In this document: one piece after another, positions 29,908 through 41,445 of the stretch
Position numbering within the stretch: the stretch's first letter is position 1
Layout of the letters: every line of letters starts with the position of its first letter
NCBI GenBank assembly: GCA_903873975.1
Contig: CAIQQN010000116.1
Location: forward strand, 1-42,038
Length of the DNA stretch: 42,038 bases
Reading direction: 5' to 3'
Source of the DNA: an uncultured Anaerolineales bacterium
Lineage (GTDB): Bacteria > Chloroflexota > Anaerolineae > Anaerolineales > Villigracilaceae
Notes under the pieces: generated by a model
Told to the model about the DNA's origin: nothing
The model's input: only the letters and a program-made list of their open reading frames with translations
Databases searched by the model: none
Made by a program: the position numbers and the translations under genes

Positions 29908-31746
29908 TTGACCCCATTAAAACAAACCGGATACACTCATAAGCGAAAGAGGCTGCATGAGGTTACCTTAAATGTAGTGGCTACAGCAATGGGCAGGGAA
30001 CCAGCCGACCTGATCATCAAAAATGGCCGCCTAGTCAATGTCAATATCGGTCGTATTCAGGATGGCATTACCGTGGCTGTCCGGCATGGAATCATCGCCT
30101 ATGTAGGGAAAGGTGATCATCTCGTAGCCGATGAACACACCAAAGTGGTTGATGCCTCCGGACGTTTTCTTGTCCCGGGTTTTATTGATACGCATGATCA
30201 TGTTGAGAGCAGCATGGTGGATGTGGTCAGCTTCGCAGAAGCAGTCCTTCCGCACGGTACAACCACCATCGCCTGTGACAACCATGAAATTACCAATGTT
30301 TTTGGAATCAGGGCTGTTGAATTATTCCACAAGGCTGCCCAAGGCCTGCCCCTGAAGGTTTTAGTGGCCATGCCTGTATGCGTGCCCTCCATTCCCGGCT
30401 TTGAAGACGCGGGTGCGACCATCACTGCTAAAGAGGTTAGTGAGGCTTACCAGCAGGACTGGGCTCAAGTTCAGGGTGAACAGATGAATTTTCCAGGGGT
30501 AATCTATGGCGACCCGCACGTCCATGCCATCACCGCGGCATCGTTAAAATCCGGGAATGTGCTGACCGGGCATTACGCCAGCCTAGAACTGGATAAGGGC
30601 CTTCCGGCTTTTATCGCGGCCGGAATCACGGCATGTCATGAAGCCACCACTGCAGAAGCTGCCATGCGCCGGGCTGAACTGGGATGCTATCCACAGCAGC
30701 GTTATGGTACCGCCTGGTTGGATATGCCCAACACCATCAAAGCCATCACCGAAAACCCGGGACTGGACACACGTTTCTTTACAATGGTCACCGACGATGT
30801 TACCCCAGCCTCAATTGTTGAACAAGGTCACCTCAGCCGGGTGGTACGCGATGCCATCAAACAAGGTGTTTCGCCCCTCCTGGCAATTCAGATGGTAACA
30901 CTCAACGCGGCACAACTGCTTGAGAAATCACGCTGGATCGGTACCATTTCGCCAGGCCGCGCGGCTGATATTCTAATTATCAGCGATCTGGTGAACATAA
31001 TCATCGATCAGGTTTTTGCCGACGGCGTGCTGGTGGCTGAGGACGGCAAGTTGGTCATGGAGTTTACCCGCTACAACTACCCGGATTGGGCATTGAAGTC
31101 TGTTCACCTGCCACAACTTTCAGAAGCAGATTTCCGTATCCCAGCCGAGAAAAAGGTTAAAGTGCGCGTGATGCGGATATTCCCCGGCATGGTTCACACC
31201 ACAGAAGAGTTCTTTGAAATTGAACCTGTCAATGGCGCTCTCCAGGCAGATCCCACACGGGATCTCGTAAAGGTGGCGAATTTTTATCGCCACGAACCAC
31301 GGCCGGAAGTCATCAAAACCAGAGGCCTTGGTTTTGCGACCGGCCTGCAATTCAAACCCAATTGCGCCTTCGCTTCGACCGTTTCGCACGATTGTCACAA
31401 CCTGCAAGTCATTGGTAACAGCGACAAGGCCATGGCACTGGCTGCAAACGAATTAATCCGTGCGGGTGGGGGACATTGCATCGTTGTGGACGGAAAGGTG
31501 GAGGCGATGATGCCCTTGCCTCTCGGCGGGTTGATGTCGCTCGAATCGGTTGAGGTCGTTTCACGACAACTCAAGAAAATCGAAGATGGACTGAAGAAAG
31601 CGGGCTGCATGCATGATTCAGTCGAAATGACAATCAGCCTGTTGGGCTTGATCGTCCTGGAAGAACTGCACCTTTCCAACCAGGGCCTGGTTGAATTGAA
31701 ACCAGGCCAATTGCCCAGGTTTGTTGATCTGGTGGTAGCGGAATAG
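29908..31746 (+). CDS. ade: Adenine deaminase
   Basis: Ade converts adenine to hypoxanthine plus ammonia. The 612-residue protein has the amidohydrolase core FIDTHDHVESSMVDV, HGTTTIACDNHEITNVFG, GHYASLELDKGLPAFIAAGI, HEATTAEAAMRRAELG and FFTMVTDDVTPASIVEQGHLSRVVRDAI. The adenine deaminase C-terminal domain follows (DLVKVANFYRHEPRP, GFATGLQFKPNCAFASTVSHDCHNLQVIGN, GGHCIVVDGKVEAMMPLPLGGLMS). It is slightly longer than usual. The start is TTG because AAGGAG lies 7-8 nt upstream; the first ATG is at codon 28. It is followed by the purine/nucleoside ABC importer. Confidence 0.9.
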   Translation: MTPLKQTGYTHKRKRLHEVTLNVVATAMGREPADLIIKNGRLVNVNIGRIQDGITVAVRHGIIAYVGKGDHLVADEHTKVVDASGRFLVPGFIDTHDHVESSMVDVVSFAEAVLPHGTTTIACDNHEITNVFGIRAVELFHKAAQGLPLKVLVAMPVCVPSIPGFEDAGATITAKEVSEAYQQDWAQVQGEQMNFPGVIYGDPHVHAITAASLKSGNVLTGHYASLELDKGLPAFIAAGITACHEATTAEAAMRRAELGCYPQQRYGTAWLDMPNTIKAITENPGLDTRFFTMVTDDVTPASIVEQGHLSRVVRDAIKQGVSPLLAIQMVTLNAAQLLEKSRWIGTISPGRAADILIISDLVNIIIDQVFADGVLVAEDGKLVMEFTRYNYPDWALKSVHLPQLSEADFRIPAEKKVKVRVMRIFPGMVHTTEEFFEIEPVNGALQADPTRDLVKVANFYRHEPRPEVIKTRGLGFATGLQFKPNCAFASTVSHDCHNLQVIGNSDKAMALAANELIRAGGGHCIVVDGKVEAMMPLPLGGLMSLESVEVVSRQLKKIEDGLKKAGCMHDSVEMTISLLGLIVLEELHLSNQGLVELKPGQLPRFVDLVVAE

Positions 31747-31858
31747 AAGTTACTTCGAAAGGAGGCCTCAGCAATAAAAAATCCCAATAACGACATGTTC
31801 ACTTCACAATCCACCCATACCACAACAAATATTCAATTCCTAATGAGGAGGAAGAAGC

Positions 31859-33115
31859 ATGCGTACAATAGTTTCTAAAATCACATTACTAGCAATGGTC
31901 TTGGTGATCGCCGCGACCGCCTGCGGTAAGGCAACTGCCACCCCGGCTCCTACCACCAAACCGCCCGCAGCAACAGCCGTCCCAGCGACTGCGGTCCCGA
32001 CTATTGCCAAGACTTTCACCATTGGCATGGTCCTGGTCGGCCCTTACAATGATTCGGGCTGGAGCCAGGCCGGTTACGAAGGCGGTGAGTATGCGGCATC
32101 CATGATTCCGAATACCAAGCTGATCTATGTTGACCTCGGTTTCACCCACCAGGGCGTCACTCCGGCTCAATTAGCCGAGCAGCTGCTGGCACAGGGCGCC
32201 AACCTGATCATCTTCAACTCGGATGATTTCAAGGATGACTCCAATACCTTTGCCCTGGCTCATCCGGATATCCCCACCATCATGTTCTCAGGGGATCAAT
32301 CCTGGGCGGCTGGTCAGGCTTACTTGAACATCCCCAATATGGTCAACATCATGCCGCGCGCAGAGTATGCGAAAATGATCGCTGGCTGTGCGGCTGCGCT
32401 GACCACTCAGACAGGTAAGATCGGCTATCTGGGTCCACTGATCAATCCTGAGACCCGCCGTTTGGCTTCTTCGGCATACCTGGGCGCCAAGTACTGTTGG
32501 ACCCAATACCTGCATAAAGATCTCGCCAGCCTGCAATTCAAGGTCACCTGGATTGGCTATTGGTTTAACGAGCCTGGTACGACGCTTGATCCGACCAAGG
32601 TTGCGGATGACTTCTATAGCAGTGGCTATGACGTGGTCATGTCGGGCATTGACACCACCGAGGCGTTGACCGAGGCAAAGAAGTTGCACGATGCTGGTCA
32701 GAATGTCTGGGCCGTTTCGTACGACTACAGGAATAACTGCAGCACGGCTCCGGATGTCTGCCTGGGCGTTCCTTACTTCAACTGGGGTCCTGGAGTCTTG
32801 GCCCAAGTTCAGAAGGCTATTGCTGGAACCTTAAAACAGGACTGGGTATGGATGGCTCCGGATTGGACGAATATCAATAATCCGGATACCAGTGCAACCG
32901 GCTTCGTCAATGGACAGGCCCTCAGCAGTGATGCTGCTGCCAAGATCGCACAGTTGATTAGCGAAATGGCGAGCGGGTTAAACCTGTGGACCGGCCCGAT
33001 CAACCTGCAGGATGGCACGGTCTATCTGACGGCTGGCACGGTTGCCACCGATCAGCAGATCTGGTACCTGCCGCAGTTGCTCCAAGGCATGGAAGGCCAG
33101 AGCGTTTCTCAGTAA
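31859..33115 (+). CDS. BMP family ABC transporter substrate-binding lipoprotein (nucleoside/purine)
   Basis: A 418-residue periplasmic-type binding protein. The lipoprotein signal is MRTIVSKITLLAMVLVIAATAC (lipobox ATAC), followed by an Ala/Thr/Pro linker. The Bmp fold begins with TFTIGMVLVGPYNDSGWSQAGYEGGEYA (compare PnrA) and continues with MVNIMPRAEYAKMIAGCAAALTTQTGKIGYLGPL, TWIGYWFNEPGTTLDPTKVADDFYSSGYDVVMSGIDTTE and AVSYDYRNNC. PnrA-type proteins bind purine nucleosides or bases. A GAGGAGGAAG ribosome site precedes the ATG. A terminator hairpin between this gene and the ATPase gene would give an excess of binding protein over pump. Confidence 0.92.
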   Translation: MRTIVSKITLLAMVLVIAATACGKATATPAPTTKPPAATAVPATAVPTIAKTFTIGMVLVGPYNDSGWSQAGYEGGEYAASMIPNTKLIYVDLGFTHQGVTPAQLAEQLLAQGANLIIFNSDDFKDDSNTFALAHPDIPTIMFSGDQSWAAGQAYLNIPNMVNIMPRAEYAKMIAGCAAALTTQTGKIGYLGPLINPETRRLASSAYLGAKYCWTQYLHKDLASLQFKVTWIGYWFNEPGTTLDPTKVADDFYSSGYDVVMSGIDTTEALTEAKKLHDAGQNVWAVSYDYRNNCSTAPDVCLGVPYFNWGPGVLAQVQKAIAGTLKQDWVWMAPDWTNINNPDTSATGFVNGQALSSDAAAKIAQLISEMASGLNLWTGPINLQDGTVYLTAGTVATDQQIWYLPQLLQGMEGQSVSQ

Positions 33116-33123
33116 CTCAGTTA

Positions 33124-33166
33124 ATATCATGGGGGAAGGCAGATGCCTTCCCCCATGATATTTTTA
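33124..33166 (+). terminator. Hairpin terminator/attenuator after the binding-protein gene
   Basis: A near-perfect 17-bp stem (ATATCATGGGGGAAGGC / GCCTTCCCCCATGATAT, loop AGAT) followed by TTTTT. It lies inside the transporter operon. Confidence 0.9.
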
Positions 33167-33213
33167 ATGTCACGAACATCCTTTGAGGATAACTCAACAT
33201 TAAGGAAAGAACG

Positions 33214-34703
<1,490 letters not shown>

Positions 34704-34707
<4 letters not shown>

Positions 34708-35741
34708 TAAAAAACAGATGGCGCATTCTTGGTTTTCAAATAGGAGCAGTAATCCTGGCGTTACTCTTTACCACGGCTGTTCTGCTGATGGCGGGCGCGC
34801 CTCCGCTCCAAGCCTATTTATACGTCATTAAAGGTGCCATAAGTTCAATAACCAATATCAGCAATGTGTTATCGGCATGGGCACCCTTGCTGTTGACCAC
34901 CTCCGGCGTATTGATCACCTTTGCGGCAGGCCTGTGGAATATCGGCATCGAGGGTCAGATCATGGTCGGTGCTATTTTTACAACCGGCGCGTTGCGCTTA
35001 TTGCAAAACAGTACGGTTCCTTCCGGGTGGATCCTGGCCATCGGTTTCCTGGCTGGAATGGTGGGTGGAGCCTTATGGGCGGCACTAGCAGGTGTGCTGA
35101 AGACATTCGGGGGGGTCAACGAAATTTTTGGTGGACTGGGACTTAATTTTGTGGCGACAGCTTTTGCCCTTTATTTGATCATTGGCCCCTGGAAAAGGCC
35201 GGGGATTGCTTCGACGAGTGGGACTTTGATGTTTCCGAATAAGCTTTGGCTGCCGACCTTACCAAAAGTACAATTCAGCACCTGGGCACTGGGATTGGGC
35301 ATCCTCGTCGTTATCATCGTCTACTTCCTCCTGCGTGGAACGCATTTAGGTCTGCGACTGAAAGCAGTCGGTAAGAATTCGAAAGCCGCTTTATTGATGG
35401 GTGTGCCGACCTGGCAATACAGCATGTTCGCCTTCCTGCTGTGCGGTATCTTTGCCGGCATGGCGGGTGCAATCCAGGTCACCTCCGTTTATCACCGCCT
35501 CACACCAGCAATTTCAAGCGGTTATGGCTTCCTGGGATTGATGGTAGCCATGCTGATCAATTACCAGGCGATCTGGGCGGCGCCGGTTGCCTTGTTCTTC
35601 GCGGCCTTGAATATTGGCGGTATTCAACTACCGATCATGCTGAAATTGGACTCCTCCCTTTCAGGCGTCCTGCAGGGAATTCTGGTCCTGTTTATCTTGC
35701 TGGTCGAGGGCGCACGTCAGCGGCTATTTAGGAAACGGTAG
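34704..35741 (+). CDS. ABC transporter permease, nucleoside/purine importer
   Basis: A 345-residue membrane protein with about nine helices, BPD_transp_2 (RbsC/LivH-like) family. Typical sites are APLLLTTSGVLITFAAGLWNIGIEGQIMVGAIFTTG and the EAA-like loop LRGTHLGLRLKAVGKNSKAALLMGVPTWQYSMFAFLLCGIFAGMAGA. It resembles the NupP/YufP subunit of BmpA-linked nucleoside importers. It is translated with the ATPase (ATGA overlap) and pairs with the next gene. Confidence 0.92.
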
Positions 35742-35750
35742 GGAGCGACG

Positions 35751-36749
35751 ATGAATTCTTCGAGTGTCCTTTTAGGTCTGGCTGGGGTTTTATACGGCGC
35801 CGCGCCGATCATGTTCGCTGTAATCGGCGAGACGATCACCGAACGGGCTGGCGTTATCAACCTTTCTATGAACGGGACGATCCTGCTCTCGGCCATGGGT
35901 GGTTTCGCTGTTGCAGTCGGGACCGGCAGCATTGTTTTGGGTTTTCTGGCCGGGGCGTTGATTGGCGCCCTGGTGGCGCTCGTCGTCGCTTTTAGCAGTA
36001 TTACCTTAAAGCAATCCCAAGTGGCGGTGGGTTTCGTGCTGGCTCTGCTCTGCCGTGATCTCTCGTATTTCTTGGGCCATGCGTATATCAGCAAAGCCGG
36101 GCCTCGGCTGAACATCATCCCCATTCCCCTTTTGAGTGAAATTCCCATCCTGGGAAGGTTGTTTTTTAGGCAGGATGTGATGACCTACCTCAGTTTTTTC
36201 ATCATCTTCCTGGTTTGGTTCTGGATCTTCCGGACTCGGCCAGGTTTGATGCTACGAGGCATCGGGGAACGCCCGGCGGCGGCCTATGTGCGGGGTGCCA
36301 ATGTCAACCGCCTCCGGTATCTTTACACCATAATTGGTGGGGCAGTTGCCGGACTGGCTGGTCCGACCTTCTCGTTGAGCGTTAAAGCAGGTTGGGCGGG
36401 ATCGCTTTCCGGTTTGGACGGATACGGCTGGATTGCCTTGTCCATCACCATCTTTGGCGGCTGGAATCCATTCCGGGCTGCGCTGGGCGTATACCTCTTC
36501 TCCTTCTTGCAGTGGCTCGGTCTGGTGCTCCAACCGTTCCTGCCCAGCATTCCTACCCAGGTCCTGCAGGTGGCGCCTTTCCCGTTGATGATCCTGACCT
36601 TGCTGCTGGTCAATATCAGCGACGCAGAATGGGTGTCGCGCATGCTGGCCGCCATGCCAGAAAGAGCCCGCCGCCGGATGATGAGGTTGTTCCGGACGTT
36701 GCGGGCCTCGCCGCCCGCCTCTCTGGGAGTGCCGTTTGATTCTGAATGA
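35751..36749 (+). CDS. ABC transporter permease, nucleoside/purine importer (second)
   Basis: A 332-residue membrane protein of the same family, resembling NupQ/YufQ, with APIMFAVIGETITERAGVINLSMNGTILLSAMGGFAVA, LRGIGERPAAAYVRGANVNRLRYLYTIIGGAVAGLAG and a conserved terminal helix. The two permeases form a heterodimer. Ribosome site GGGAG is 9 nt after the upstream stop. The C-terminus has a basic tail (MPERARRRMMRLFRTLR). A hairpin ends the operon. Confidence 0.92.
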   Translation: MNSSSVLLGLAGVLYGAAPIMFAVIGETITERAGVINLSMNGTILLSAMGGFAVAVGTGSIVLGFLAGALIGALVALVVAFSSITLKQSQVAVGFVLALLCRDLSYFLGHAYISKAGPRLNIIPIPLLSEIPILGRLFFRQDVMTYLSFFIIFLVWFWIFRTRPGLMLRGIGERPAAAYVRGANVNRLRYLYTIIGGAVAGLAGPTFSLSVKAGWAGSLSGLDGYGWIALSITIFGGWNPFRAALGVYLFSFLQWLGLVLQPFLPSIPTQVLQVAPFPLMILTLLLVNISDAEWVSRMLAAMPERARRRMMRLFRTLRASPPASLGVPFDSE

Positions 36750-36753
36750 AATT

Positions 36754-36780
36754 GTAGGGCGACTTGTAAAGTCGCCCTAC
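36754..36780. terminator. Hairpin at the end of the purine transporter operon
   Basis: GTAGGGCGACTT-GTAA-AGTCGCCCTAC, an 11-bp stem immediately before the TATAAT of the next gene. Without a T-run it may be a weak terminator or a dispersed palindrome. Confidence 0.55.
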
Positions 36781-36782
36781 GT

Positions 36783-36788
36783 TATAAT
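36783..36788 (+). promoter_or_regulatory. -10 box of a leaderless transcript (threonine synthase)
   Basis: A perfect TATAAT ends 6 nt before the ATG (36,795), so the transcript would begin at or very near the A of ATG. There is no ribosome site. The -35 region is occupied by the hairpin 36,754-36,780. Confidence 0.5.
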
Positions 36789-36794
36789 GGGGTC

Positions 36795-38060
36795 ATGGCC
36801 AAATTTATTGGATACCGCTGCTCGCTCTGTAATGCTGAATACCTGCCCGGCCAGGTGACTTACACCTGTCCCAGGGAGGAGGGCAACCTGGACGTGGTGC
36901 TGGATTACGACGCCATCCGGCAGAAATTCCAACCCGAAGATCTGACTTGCCGCGCCGAGGACTCGCTCTGGCGCTATTTACCGCTGTTACCCGTGCCCGA
37001 TCCGGGTGGGGAAGGGACTCCCTTGCGGGCTGCAGGCTGGACGCCGGTCTATACGCTGAAACGCCTGGCGGAGAAACTCGGTCTCGAACATCTGTGGCTC
37101 AAGGATGAAAGCCGCAACCCGACGGCTTCCTTCAAAGACCGCGCCAGTGCGGTGGTGTTGGCGCGTGCCCGTGAAACCGGCGCGGAAGTGGTTGTTACAG
37201 CCTCCACCGGCAATGCCGGGGCGGCTTTGGCCGGTATGTCTGCTGCGATAGGACAGAAAGCAGTCATCTTTGCGCCGAAATCCGCACCCCCGGCGAAAGT
37301 GGCCCAGTTGCTCGTTTATGGCGCCAGAGTCATATTGGTGGACGGCACTTACGACGAGGCTTTCGACCTGACCATCAAAGCCGCGCAGGAATTTGGCTGG
37401 TACTGCCGCAATACAGGCTATAACCCGTTCACAGCCGAAGGGAAAAAGACGGCAGCATTCGAAATATGGGAATGGTATAACCAACAAAAAGAATGGATGA
37501 TGGAACACAGCGAGTCCGTAAGTGACGTTCCGTTGACCGTTTTCGTTTCGGTTGGCGATGGGAACATCATCTCCGGCATACACAAAGGCTTCAAGGAGCT
37601 GCTGGCCTTGGGATGGATGGAGAAAACACCCCGGATTATCGGCGTACAGGCTGAGGGGTCCGCCGCGATCGCGAACGCTTTCCACGCCGGGACGGAAACG
37701 ATCATCCCCGTCTCTGCCAAAACGATTGCCGACAGCATCTGCGTTGACCTGCCGCGGGACGGGGTGCGGGCGGTGCGTGCAGCCCGTGAGACTGGAGGAA
37801 CATATATCCAGGTAAGCGATGAGGAAATCCTGCAAGCCGTTGGTGCACTCGGACCGTTGGGGATCTTTGCCGAACCCGCCGGTGCGGCAGCCTATGCGGG
37901 CCTGGTGCGGGCGGCAGGGCAGGAGATTGTCAAGGCAGGCGACCCGGTACTCGTGTTGAATACCGGCTCCGGGTTGAAGGATGTGCGGGCTGCCATGCAG
38001 GCAGTGGCCGCGGCCCCGGTTATCGAACCAACGCTGGAGGCAGTCAAACGAATCCTATGA
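36795..38060 (+). CDS. thrC: Threonine synthase
   Basis: ThrC makes threonine from O-phosphohomoserine with PLP. The 421-residue protein opens with a zinc-ribbon-like segment (C9, C12, C25; the fourth cysteine of a full ribbon is absent). Lys114 in NPTASFKDRASA is the PLP lysine, VTASTGNAGAALAGMSAA is the phosphate/PLP-binding region, and FVSVGDGNIISGIHKGF holds the PLP glycine-rich loop. Serine/threonine dehydratase-type relatives exist, but length and ribbon favour threonine synthase. Leaderless ATG. Its stop overlaps the AI-2E transporter start (ATGA). Confidence 0.9.
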   Translation: MAKFIGYRCSLCNAEYLPGQVTYTCPREEGNLDVVLDYDAIRQKFQPEDLTCRAEDSLWRYLPLLPVPDPGGEGTPLRAAGWTPVYTLKRLAEKLGLEHLWLKDESRNPTASFKDRASAVVLARARETGAEVVVTASTGNAGAALAGMSAAIGQKAVIFAPKSAPPAKVAQLLVYGARVILVDGTYDEAFDLTIKAAQEFGWYCRNTGYNPFTAEGKKTAAFEIWEWYNQQKEWMMEHSESVSDVPLTVFVSVGDGNIISGIHKGFKELLALGWMEKTPRIIGVQAEGSAAIANAFHAGTETIIPVSAKTIADSICVDLPRDGVRAVRAARETGGTYIQVSDEEILQAVGALGPLGIFAEPAGAAAYAGLVRAAGQEIVKAGDPVLVLNTGSGLKDVRAAMQAVAAAPVIEPTLEAVKRIL

Positions 38061-39229
38061 AAGAGCAAAACCATCAATGGAGTCTGTCCTTCCGTTACCT
38101 GGTTTTAGGATTCGTATTTATCCTTCTGACCGTGGGACTCTGGTATATCCGAAGCATTTTGGAACCGTTGATCCTTGCGGGGTTTATTGCTTATCTCATC
38201 CATCCGGCGGTGAATTTTTTAACCAGGCGTACACGCCTGTCGCGCCGAGGGGCGGTCAACCTGGTTTATTTTGTTGCCCTGGCAGTGTTGATCGGTACGC
38301 CGTCAACGCTCACCCCCATCTTTTTTGATGAATTTAAACAGGTGATCACCGACGTACTTGATATTTTCAACCAGTTCATTGCCTGGTTGATGAAACCGCA
38401 CGTCATCCCCGGTATTCCCATTGATTTTGGGCAATGGGCCAACCGGTTGACCCAGTTCCGCTCCACCTTTCTATCGTCCCTTCCGGACCAGGCACTTCAA
38501 CTGTTGGGAAAGACGTCTGTAACCGCTCTGTGGCTCCTGGTCATCCTGACGGGGGTTTATTATATCCTGGCAGAGTGGCCGCGTCTCCGCAATGGATTTA
38601 TCGGCTCATTCCCGGAGGCTTATCACCCCGAACTCAGCGAGCTATACCAGCGATTGCGGATTGTCTGGATGAACTATTTGCGCGGTCAATTATTGTTGAT
38701 GGCGATCGTGGGCGTGACCTTTACGATCGCCTGGACGGTTATTGGCATTCCTGGCGCATTAGTGCTGGGTGTTGTCGCTGGTTTCCTGACATTGATCCCA
38801 GACGTTGGCCCGTTCCTGGCAGCGATGCTGGCAATTGGTGTAGCGCTGCTCGAAGGTTCGAACTGGAGTTGGATGCCAGCCTCCAATTTCATCGTTGCAT
38901 TAATTGCTTTGGTAACCTATCTTATCCTGATTGCCATCAAGAATTTTTGGCTGAGGCCATTCATCATGGGCCGCAGTGTCCACATGCACGAGGCGCTGGT
39001 AATAATATCCATTATCCTGTCAACTATCCTGTGGGGCATCCTGGGCGCCCTGCTGATTGTCCCGGTACTGGCTTCGCTTAGCGTGATCTTTGATTATCTG
39101 CGCCGCCGCATTTTGGGCATGGCGCCTTTCCCACCCACGGAACCGTTCGTCCAGGAAACCCACATGGCCTCCGGGCCTGAAAAGGTCGCGGCTTTGAAGT
39201 CCAGAATTTCAAGAAAAAAGAAGGGCTAG
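38057..39229 (+). CDS. AI-2E family transporter (UPF0118 membrane permease)
   Basis: A 390-residue protein with about eight helices: hydrophobic start ([22 protein letters not shown]), [21 protein letters not shown] and [21 protein letters not shown]. The conserved family signature is [33 protein letters not shown], with [49 protein letters not shown] near the end. Members export small molecules or sodium; substrate is unknown. Coupled to thrC and 1 nt from the glycosyltransferase start. Confidence 0.92.
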   Translation: MKEQNHQWSLSFRYLVLGFVFILLTVGLWYIRSILEPLILAGFIAYLIHPAVNFLTRRTRLSRRGAVNLVYFVALAVLIGTPSTLTPIFFDEFKQVITDVLDIFNQFIAWLMKPHVIPGIPIDFGQWANRLTQFRSTFLSSLPDQALQLLGKTSVTALWLLVILTGVYYILAEWPRLRNGFIGSFPEAYHPELSELYQRLRIVWMNYLRGQLLLMAIVGVTFTIAWTVIGIPGALVLGVVAGFLTLIPDVGPFLAAMLAIGVALLEGSNWSWMPASNFIVALIALVTYLILIAIKNFWLRPFIMGRSVHMHEALVIISIILSTILWGILGALLIVPVLASLSVIFDYLRRRILGMAPFPPTEPFVQETHMASGPEKVAALKSRISRKKKG

Positions 39230-39230
39230 C

Positions 39231-40160
39231 ATGCCGATCACATTCTCGATCGTCGCTCCGGTTTTTAATGAATTGGACAACCTGCCCGAACTCTACCGCC
39301 GCGTGCGGGAGGTGATGTCGGCTACACACGAGACCTGGGAACTGGTGCTGGTGGACGATGGTTCCACGGACGGTTCGACAGAGCGCATCCTCGAACTGGC
39401 AAAGCAGGACAAACACGTCCGCCCGGTGATCTTTGCGCGCAACTTCGGCCACCAGCCGGCGATCACGGCCGGCTGGGACTATGCGCGCGGCGAGGCGGTG
39501 GTCATTATTGACGCTGACCTGCAGGACCCTCCGGAGGCCATCCCGGAAATGATCGCAAAGTGGCGCGAGGGGTACGAGGTGGTCTATGCGGTGCGCGCCG
39601 AACGCGAAGGGGAAACCTGGTTCAAGAAGACAACGGCTGCGCTGTTCTACCGCATCGTCAGGCGCATTACCGACGTAAAAATCCCGGTGGATACCGGCGA
39701 TTTCCGCCTGATGGACCGCAAGGTGGTGGATGTGTTAAAGACGATGCACGAACGACATCGCTTCCCGCGCGGCATGTCAGCGTGGGTGGGATTCCGGCAG
39801 ATCGGTGTACCTTATAAACGCGCCGCACGCCACGCCGGGGTGACCAAGTACCCGTTCAAGAACATGCTCCAACTGGCGCTGAATGCCATCACCGGCTTCT
39901 CGTACTTCCCGTTGCAACTGGCGACCTACTTTGGGTTTACCGCGGCGGGGTTGGCGATCGTTGCCATCCCGGTGGTCGTCATCATGCGCCTGGCGGGGCA
40001 TGGAGCTTTCCTCGGCCAGGCCACCACGCTCATCGCTGTGCTATTCCTGGGTGGGGTGCAATTGATCTGCCTGGGCGTGCTGGGCGAATACCTGGGGCGG
40101 ATCTATGACGAAGTCAAGGGAAGACCTCTGTATATCGTGCGCGAAGGGCCTGATAAATAG
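39231..40160 (+). CDS. Family 2 glycosyltransferase (GtrB/DPM1-like)
   Basis: A 309-residue membrane glycosyltransferase. The GT-A domain has [68 protein letters not shown] (the DAD-type metal motif) and [17 protein letters not shown]. Two C-terminal helices (about 215-240 and 250-280) anchor it. The DADLQDPPE and [13 protein letters not shown] motifs are those of GtrB/ArnC-like enzymes that load sugars on undecaprenyl phosphate. Sugar is unknown. Confidence 0.92.
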   Translation: MPITFSIVAPVFNELDNLPELYRRVREVMSATHETWELVLVDDGSTDGSTERILELAKQDKHVRPVIFARNFGHQPAITAGWDYARGEAVVIIDADLQDPPEAIPEMIAKWREGYEVVYAVRAEREGETWFKKTTAALFYRIVRRITDVKIPVDTGDFRLMDRKVVDVLKTMHERHRFPRGMSAWVGFRQIGVPYKRAARHAGVTKYPFKNMLQLALNAITGFSYFPLQLATYFGFTAAGLAIVAIPVVVIMRLAGHGAFLGQATTLIAVLFLGGVQLICLGVLGEYLGRIYDEVKGRPLYIVREGPDK

Positions 40161-40168
40161 AATCCTGC

Positions 40169-40200
40169 CTGCCCGGATGCCTCTATCCGGGCAGATTTTT
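40169..40200 (+). terminator. Rho-independent terminator
   Basis: CTGCCCGGAT-GCCTCT-ATCCGGGCAG, perfect 10-bp stem, followed by ATTTTT. It ends the thrC-AI-2E-glycosyltransferase unit. Confidence 0.92.
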
Positions 40201-40219
40201 CGATAAAGGTGAGCACCCC

Positions 40220-41398
40220 ATGAACTATTTTGAGACTGTCCTTGACCGCCGTTCAACAAATAGCATTAAATGGAAACGTTACGGGGAGGACGTCCTGCCG
40301 CTGTGGGTGGCGGATATGGATTTTGCAGCTCCCGAACCGGTGCTGGAAGCCCTGCGCCGCGCCGTGGAGCACGGTATTTTCGGATACGAATTACCCAACA
40401 AAGAATTGAGCGAAACAGTGGCAGCCCGGATGGATAAACTCTACGGCTGGCAGGTTTCGCCCGACATGGTGGTTGCCATACCGGGCGTGATCGCCGGGTT
40501 CAACGCGGCGGCGCGCACGGTCTGCACGGTGGGGCAGGGGATCCTGGTCCAGCCGCCGGTCTACCCACCCTTCCTGACCGTGCATAATAACGATGCTCTT
40601 GTCCACCAGGAGGCCCCGCTCGTGATGACGGCCGAAGGCACCACCCTGCGCTACGAGGTGGATTTTGAGATATTCGAGCGGGCGGTCAACTCCAAGGGCG
40701 CAAAGACCGGCATGTTCCTGCTCTGCAACCCCCACAACCCCACCGGGCAGGTCTATTCGGACGCTGAACTGGTCCGCATGGGGGAAGTTTGCTTGAAGAA
40801 TGAGACTATCATCTGCTCGGACGAAATCCACAGCGAATTGCTTCTTGGCAAGGCGCAGCATATCCCGCTTGCGACCCTCTCGTCCGAAATCGCTGACCGG
40901 ACCATCACACTGATTGCTCCGAGTAAGACCTTCAATGTAGCGGGCTTGGGTTGCGCCTTTGCCATCATCTTCAACCCCAAACTGCTGAGGCACTTTAAGA
41001 AAACCACCGAGCAGATGGCCATGCACGTCAACAGCCTGGGGCTGAAGGCGGCGCAGGCGGCCTACTCAGGGGAGTGCGATGACTGGCTGAGGGCCCTGTG
41101 CACCTACTTGACGGGGAACCGGGATTTCCTTGTTGAGTACGTGAAACGTGAAATTAGCGGCATCCGGATCACGGTCCCGGAGGCCACGTACCTGGCCTGG
41201 CTGGACTGCAACGAACTGGTCAGGTCCGGCAGGATGGATGGCACACCGCAGGAGTTCTTCCTGAAGCAGGCCAAAGTGGCCCTGAACGAAGGTAAGGAGT
41301 TTGGATCCGGAGGGGAGGGGTTTGTGCGGCTGAACTTCGGATGCCCGAGGAAAACGCTGGAAGAGGCGCTAGAGCGGATGAAGGCTGCCCTGGCTTGA
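40220..41398 (+). CDS. PatB/MalY family PLP aminotransferase (C-S lyase type)
   Basis: A 392-residue class I/II aminotransferase-fold enzyme. N-terminal DRRSTNSIKWKRYGEDVLPLWVADMDFAAPEPV is typical of PatB/MalY cystathionine beta-lyases. The PLP site includes LCNPHNPTGQVYS (Asn), SDEIHSELLLG (Asp), and PSKTFNVAGLGCAF with the Schiff-base lysine. RLNFGCPRKTLEEALERM holds the carboxylate-binding Arg. It probably cleaves C-S bonds of cystathionine or cysteine conjugates. Its own terminator lies at 41,409. Confidence 0.92.
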   Translation: MNYFETVLDRRSTNSIKWKRYGEDVLPLWVADMDFAAPEPVLEALRRAVEHGIFGYELPNKELSETVAARMDKLYGWQVSPDMVVAIPGVIAGFNAAARTVCTVGQGILVQPPVYPPFLTVHNNDALVHQEAPLVMTAEGTTLRYEVDFEIFERAVNSKGAKTGMFLLCNPHNPTGQVYSDAELVRMGEVCLKNETIICSDEIHSELLLGKAQHIPLATLSSEIADRTITLIAPSKTFNVAGLGCAFAIIFNPKLLRHFKKTTEQMAMHVNSLGLKAAQAAYSGECDDWLRALCTYLTGNRDFLVEYVKREISGIRITVPEATYLAWLDCNELVRSGRMDGTPQEFFLKQAKVALNEGKEFGSGGEGFVRLNFGCPRKTLEEALERMKAALA

Positions 41399-41408
41399 GG
41401 ATAAATAA

Positions 41409-41445
41409 GGCGGATGGAGATCATCCATCCGCCAGGTGTTTTTTT
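41409..41445 (+). terminator. Rho-independent terminator
   Basis: GGCGGATGGA-GATCA-TCCATCCGCC, perfect 10-bp stem, followed 5 nt later by seven T. Confidence 0.93.
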